Position numbers and translations under genes: made by a program
Shown here: positions 58,200 through 64,000 of the stretch, in pieces
How positions within the stretch are numbered: the stretch's first letter is position 1
How the letters are laid out: each line of letters starts with the position of its first letter
The notes under the pieces: model-generated
Database searches by the model: none
Seen by the model: only the letters and a program-made list of their open reading frames with translations
What the model was told of the DNA's origin: nothing
NCBI GenBank assembly: GCA_963573305.1
Contig: OY754338.1
Span: 45,721,531-45,785,530 of the forward strand
Direction of reading: 5' to 3'
Length of the DNA stretch: 64,000 bases
DNA from: Pyrrhosoma nymphula
Taxonomy: Eukaryota > Arthropoda > Insecta > Odonata > Coenagrionidae

Positions 58200-61100
58200 T
58201 CGTGAACTTTGACCTTATCAGGGTGACCTTTCTGAATTTTTTTTAAGAATAGCATTAATGCATTTTTTTACCCCCCCTGAGCCCCATTCTTAACTTTTTT
58301 ACGGTTTGGTTGGATTGATTAATTTATTTTACAATGTACACAACATTATCGGACGAGAAGGTGCCTATGTTTAAAAAAAACCAATTTGAATGGTGCAGAA
58401 AAAGGGTGAGATGACGAACTGAGAAAAACGCCTTTTTTAATAAATTCATTCCAATATAGTCACTTTTTTTCTACCTTAGTGTTCAATTTACCCTACCGAG
58501 TGCCTTACACCAGTACCGGCAGAAGGTGTGGGATACGTGGGCAAAAGTCTGGTTTGAGTGGTCTTTTGTTTACGTAAATATTTGCATGAAACTTAGCATA
58601 CGTGTTAACATAGTGGTATACATCGATAAAAGTGACAAAAACTGTACTGTATAGATTTTGTTTTTTGGCAATCCAATTCTATTTCAACACGAAACCTTAT
58701 GGTACATATATTTAGTTATAATTCGATATATTATGGAAAGATTTTCTCCTAAACGCAAAATAATGCATTTCTTAATGATGAAATTGTTGTCATAAATATT
58801 AAGGAATTAAGCCCAGTCCATCGTTGGAAAGAAAGGTATTTCATCATAAATACGCCTAAATTTTGAATAACGCGCAGAAAACTCTATTCATAACATAGAC
58901 TAATATAAGTTAACTAATGAAATTAGTTAAAACATGATCCTTGTATCATAATCATTACTGCCTGTATGGTGAGTCCCAACGCATAAAACAGATGCACTTA
59001 AATGTAATGTGGTCCAAGAATATTTTTCGACTAACTTAAAAATTGTTAAAATGTGCGACCCGCGATTACCACTACAGCCACCTTAATTCAGTGAGAGTGA
59101 GTCAAGCGTTAATGAGAAGTAAGTTGTACCACAAGGCTTCTGTATATACCTTTTGATGGATCCTAGGCCCCTTTCTCCCACCTCTCTTACTCACTATCCT
59201 CTCTCTGATGCCATGTTCTTCACAAGCGAGTCCCACCAAGTTTTGCAACACCTATAGGTTGTTTATTAAAACTTTCCAAACTAAACACTAACTAAGGCTA
59301 AGTATATGGCAAAAAAATGAATATGGGTTACAATAGTAGCGAACAGGTATGCGTTCAAATGGTTAGGAATGTCGAGTAAGCTTTACTTCTGTATGACAAA
59401 AGGAGACAAAACCAAATTCGATGGGATTATGGATCTTTATAGCATGTGCGAACACGTTACTGTAATTACACCACCACTTTTTATAGTAAAAAGGGAAAAA
59501 GTTCTGCCTAATGCGCCTCATCTTTAAAATAAACGTTCTCGCACCTGTAGAACGAGTCACACGAACTGTGACTTCCGACAATCCTTAAAAACGAACGACC
59601 GCGTTTTGAATATTTCTGGCAAAAAGGAGCAGGAAAGATCCTCAATCGCGCCTCAGGACTTATATTCTTAAGGACAGTGATATTGCTGGCCATAAGGGTA
59701 TAAAATATCATACCTTCAATTAAATTTATTCTCAAGTTACTGATATCTCAGGAAAATTGGTGCTCATTAAATCAAGATTGTTTTAAATTAGTATATAAAT
59801 ACCTTTTTTGGCAACATAACGTGATTTTCATATTGTTGCAAGTTTCTGCAGTCTTCAAAAACCACCCAAATTTTACTTAGCACGAGAATTGCTTTGTAAA
59901 ACATTTTATTTCCATCCACCACCAGTCATTTTGAGTGGCACTTCAATTAACAAGTTTTCAAGCAAGCTTAATAGCTTCCTCGGCATTTATGTATTCCGCA
60001 ATATTCATTAACCAGCAGGAATAGTTATTAATATAACACTATTAAATTAGAAAAAAACCTGTTTTGTCAATGATTTTCCCATCAGCAAGTTTGAAAATAA
60101 TATATATTATGCATTTTTAATTGATTCGTTTTCAAAGTGGTTACGAAGGTCGCCCATTCGATGGGTCTGTTCTTAGTTATTCTAGATTTCACAATCTCTT
60201 ACGGAAATAGCTTTTCAGTGCGCAGATTTCGAAACATTATTTGTAATAATGAGAGGCCAATTAATCAGTACAAGTAAAAAAAACTCCAGAATGGCTAACC
60301 ATTAAGTTATGAGAGACTATGCTATGACAGCTCAGCCAGAGGATTAATAAAAAAACTATTCCTGATCGGAATAAAAAAATCCAATGACACTGAGATAAAG
60401 AGGGTCAACTGACAGGAATAACGTACTGATATAATGAATGCGAAGAAAAGCTCTCTTAATCCGTGGCGAAATACATCATCATCTACTTCTGTCTTTAAGA
60501 GGATGAACTAAATTTTGGTAATAACAATTTTCCAAGTTTGATTACAGCTCAACCAATGGAAGACGTGCATAGAAGAAGGAAGGCGCCATCGCTATAAGGT
60601 AGGGCAAGATAATTGCTACCACGTACAAAAAGGGCGTGCTGGAGCTGTCAATTACTGCAACATTTATTTATTACGACCATGCATCGGTACTGCCTAAAAA
60701 GGTTTGACCTCTTTGTGTACGTTTATTTGCAATTGGACAGAAGTGTGTGCGTATGTGGTAAACGGCATTGCGTAATTTCAATTAATCAAAGGAATAAGAG
60801 GCTTATCTGAGCAATGAAATTATTACTGCTCATAAAAGATTTCGGGCTCAATTATGGACTGAAGGAATACTATTGGATAAGTTATGACTTCTTAAATGCT
60901 GAGATGATTGAAGTCATCACCAATATTTCTAAATAATCAAAGTTATCATCAAGTTCTATTATTGATTAGAATTAAATATTTTCGATTTAGGACAGCCACA
61001 TATGTTTTAGGATAAATCATATTACTTTTTTCGAAAAATCACTACTACCGACTCTCTAGCCATCGGCGTAGCTAGGGATGACTATGGGGAGCAGCCGTCC

Positions 61101-62735
61101 AGCTGATCAGCCACCCCAAGGTTTCAATTTCTCTAATCCGATTAAAGATTAACTATCCTTTTAGTAGACACAGATGATGTGTAATTGTGTTACGATGAAT
61201 GGTAATGAATTTTTTTCTCAAGATAAAAATAATGAAAACAATATATTTCTTCAATACTGTCAATTTTTCTAGGGTGGGCAATGAGTTTATAGGGTGCGCG
61301 GTGCCCACCATTGCCCCTCTAACTACGCCCATGTCTATAGCCCTCATATTGAACCGACATAGTTCATTCCAAGAACTTCTTGAGTGGAAACTCAACCTGA
61401 CCTCGAATATAGTCCCTTAACGCCCATAACGCCCATAACGCCCTACATACAACACGCTGCATTGCGCGAGGCCGAACTCGCATGCAAATTAAATATCTTA
61501 ATTGACTAAAAACTATTTATTCCCAGAAAGGGATCCTTTTCCTCTACCACCTGGTTTCAGCGTGTTGCGAAATGGAAAAGAGAACTACTTCATAATATTG
61601 CCCTCCTAGGTCTTCCGCTGAAGACGCTTAAAATGTGTTGGACGGCAATGGATAGGTAGAAGGTATGCACTTAAGCCTTTAACGTCATTACGTGAAAGAC
61701 TACGGCCCAAGATTTTTCTTCAAAACCAAAAAGTGACCACCTTGACGCAATAACACGTGCATAAAAGCAAGTTCTAGCGCCTTCATATTGAAATGAAAGC
61801 AAAATGTGTTGTTATGCTTAATGTTTCCTGTAGAAAAGACGTAGGTTTGACGTATAGAGTGCCACCATAGTATTGAGCGTGGCAGTTCCGATAACTAAGT
61901 AACTCCTTCAGTATTATTCACTTAAATTATGTTATGTTCATTTATTTTGCTACAAAGGCTTCCACGGTGACTAACAGGATGACTTGAGGGTTTCCGATGA
62001 TGATTGGAATGCAGTCAAAACTGTCGTTCATAAGGATAAACCAATACATAAAGAAGGCAATAATCCTCGAGTAGACTTCACTTATTTTGCACGGGTAAAG
62101 CAATAAAAATATTTGGCAAAACATACGAGTTTTGGGGAAAAAAGATGAATGAAAGATGAAAAAACATTAATGTTTTATTTTATTTTTAAAATGAAATGTT
62201 GCTATCAAAAAATATGAAATAGCGGTGTAATTCCGATCAGAAGTGTGGCAATTGTAATCAGATGCATTGATCTCAGATGAAAATCTCATTCCTTTAGTCC
62301 AATTAGTATGTCACGAATCCACGTTTAACAGGTCTGGAAGCTTATTAAATCCCCTTAATGTACAGAGTGGCTTCTATAAGGGTCTGTTTATGAATCCCTG
62401 GTCTTAAGTGAATTATGGTACATTTCCTTAGAAAATACATTACTGTTCCTATCCATATATCCTTTGTTTTATGTAGCCACATACACATCTGAGCATTGTA
62501 AGCTGTAAATACTCCAACATTTCCTGTAGATCATAATGACCTCATACATCGAATCAAGATATTTGAACATAAATTCATGTAGAATAACAAAGGTAATGCT
62601 ATAGTTTAAATACGCGTTGCAAATGTCACAATTTTACACCTGAGAAAACTAATATCTCGCACCATTTGTTAAACAAGGACATAATTATCATACAGCAATT
62701 TATTTATTACATGAACGGTAAGTCCATGGACAGGC
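58200..62735. other. Gene-free stretch
   Basis: Frames of 60-80 codons on both strands show no domains. GCCCATAAC is repeated tandemly at about 61422-61440. No RNA gene was recognised. Confidence 0.5.
59226..59262 (+). repeat. Short dispersed repeat
   Basis: GCGAGTCCCACCAAGTTTTG and CAACACCTATAGG resemble 46305-46340 in the same orientation. It is too short to classify. Confidence 0.4.
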
Positions 62736-62739
62736 TCAC

Positions 62740-63095
62740 CCTTCTTTCCCTCAGCGTGGATTTTTTTCAACTATTTCTTCACAAAACGGTTTTTACAGTA
62801 ATTTATTTCTTAGCCACTTCGTATTTTCCCTTCCCTTCCAATAGTCTAAAATACGTATATTCTTCTCTAACATCTTCCACGGTTACTCAAGATTTTCTCT
62901 TCATTTACTCGGCATGCCATGTCCTTAGTCTCAATGTTATTATGCCACCTATGTCACCCTCTTGAGCTGCTTTCTAGAAATGTCTTCCATCTGAGTCCTT
63001 CACTCTCCACCATATTCTGTGCGCAGTCACCGCTAGTCCTTTCCATCCAGGTTACTCATTCTACGCACCTCCACACCAACATCCCAAATACCATT
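62740..63095 (-). pseudogene. Decayed 3' tail of an RTE-type LINE reverse transcriptase
   Basis: The minus strand reads GMLVWRCVE, a stop, VTWMERTSGDCAQNMVESEG, which corresponds to EMWVWRRMEKVSWMERTS-type tail sequence. A weaker region follows with RWHNNIETKDMACRVNEEKI. The match is poorer than in the other tails and several stops and frame changes are needed. Two plus-strand frames (62666-62965 and 62919-63125) are antisense shadows. No catalytic domain remains. Confidence 0.5.
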
Positions 63096-63129
63096 ACAGT
63101 ATGCTCATTTTTCTTCCTCTTTTAACCAA

Positions 63130-64000
63130 GTTTTCAAGTAAATCAACCAAACTGTTATTTCCACTTGTAAAATTAATGTATAAGGACCAGATTACGCTAC
63201 ACAATATATCATATTGAAATTGAGAAAATTTGGTCAACTCATACGTGAAAATTATGTAAATGATCATCTTCGACATGTACAAAGATTAAAAAATTAATGG
63301 ACAGTGGCAAAACGATTTGATTTCAACATTTTCATTTACATTTTCTTAATGTCTTTGCTATGATTGCCCACCATCAATTCCTTTTAACCAAACGTTTCTT
63401 TTCCTTATGCAATCGTATGCTTAATTCCCATACTACTAAACCCATTACCAAACATAGTACTTCCCTGGTATGTGAAATGTTCCACCTGCATTTGTTTATG
63501 TTCTCCGATCTAAATAGCTATGCCAACATTGTTATTTTAGGAAGATTAACGAAAACATATTGGCGTAATCAACTGTTTGCGAATGAGATAAATGTGGTAT
63601 TGATCTGTAAGGAAGTAATTTAGGACTAAATTCGGATAATGTAAGAGAAGCCTACAAATATGTCGATCCTTTTGCGCTAGAAGAAATATATCATTGTGCC
63701 CAAGCACTAATACGACTTCGGACGGCCGTATTTTCACCTATATGGAAAGGACGGGTCGGAAAAATTGGAAATACTCCAAGACCCAAATATATTGACAAAT
63801 AAGCAACTTTTTAGTAGCACTCACATGCTTGCTTGTCTTTTCCGAGACATAACCTTGACCGCCCTAATACTCCCCTCCCCGCCTCAATATCACTCGATCC
63901 CAACCTCGGACGACAGAAAGGTAATTCACATGTACCCTTATTAATAATTCACTTTGTTCTATTGCTATGTTGATGTAAATAACGTAGAAAAATTAGATGC
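63130..64000. other. Gene-free stretch to the window end
   Basis: Frames of 62-87 codons have no domain. No repeat or RNA gene was recognised. Confidence 0.5.

Overview
The window looks like a non-coding, repeat-rich stretch of a eukaryotic nuclear genome, most likely an arthropod and plausibly an insect. It is AT-rich, has no long open reading frames and shows no operon-like packing. It carries decayed RTE-type LINEs, tRNA-derived SINE-like pieces, small inverted-repeat DNA elements and hammerhead-like motifs. No rRNA gene, intact tRNA gene, CRISPR array or bacterial feature was found. The species cannot be named from the sequence.

Layout. 1-6700: AT-rich DNA with a minus-strand RTE LINE tail (about 1515-1895), a tRNA-like SINE fragment, a 36-bp tandem array and a small inverted repeat. 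6720-9540: the best LINE copy, minus strand, keeping its 5' and 3' regions and an APE-type endonuclease but missing nearly all of the reverse transcriptase. 9.8-32.4 kb: mostly gene-free, with SINE-like pieces, a second LINE type (13240-13690), a MITE (14154-14382), a tandem duplication and several hammerhead-like motifs. 32.4-34.1 kb: another RTE tail, then the one segment that looks like a host protein-coding exon (33536-33740), of unknown function. 38519-43009: two nested inverted-repeat DNA elements, the inner one flanked by a TAA duplication. 43.3-49.4 kb: an RTE tail containing a small inverted duplication, a hammerhead-like pair, a MITE and the best hammerhead-like palindrome. 49.4-64 kb: a perfect 66-bp palindrome, a G/C hairpin, a dispersed repeat copy and further LINE debris.

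No genes here work together as a pathway. The most interesting pattern is a recurring small palindrome seen at five places (15.0, 21.2, 33.9, 43.8 and 49.3 kb). In each, two diverged copies of a motif resembling a hammerhead ribozyme core (TGANGA, a short stem, then GAAAC or a variant) lie back to back on opposite strands. Second are the nested transposons, and third is the internally deleted LINE. All protein calls come from reading translations by eye; no database search was run.
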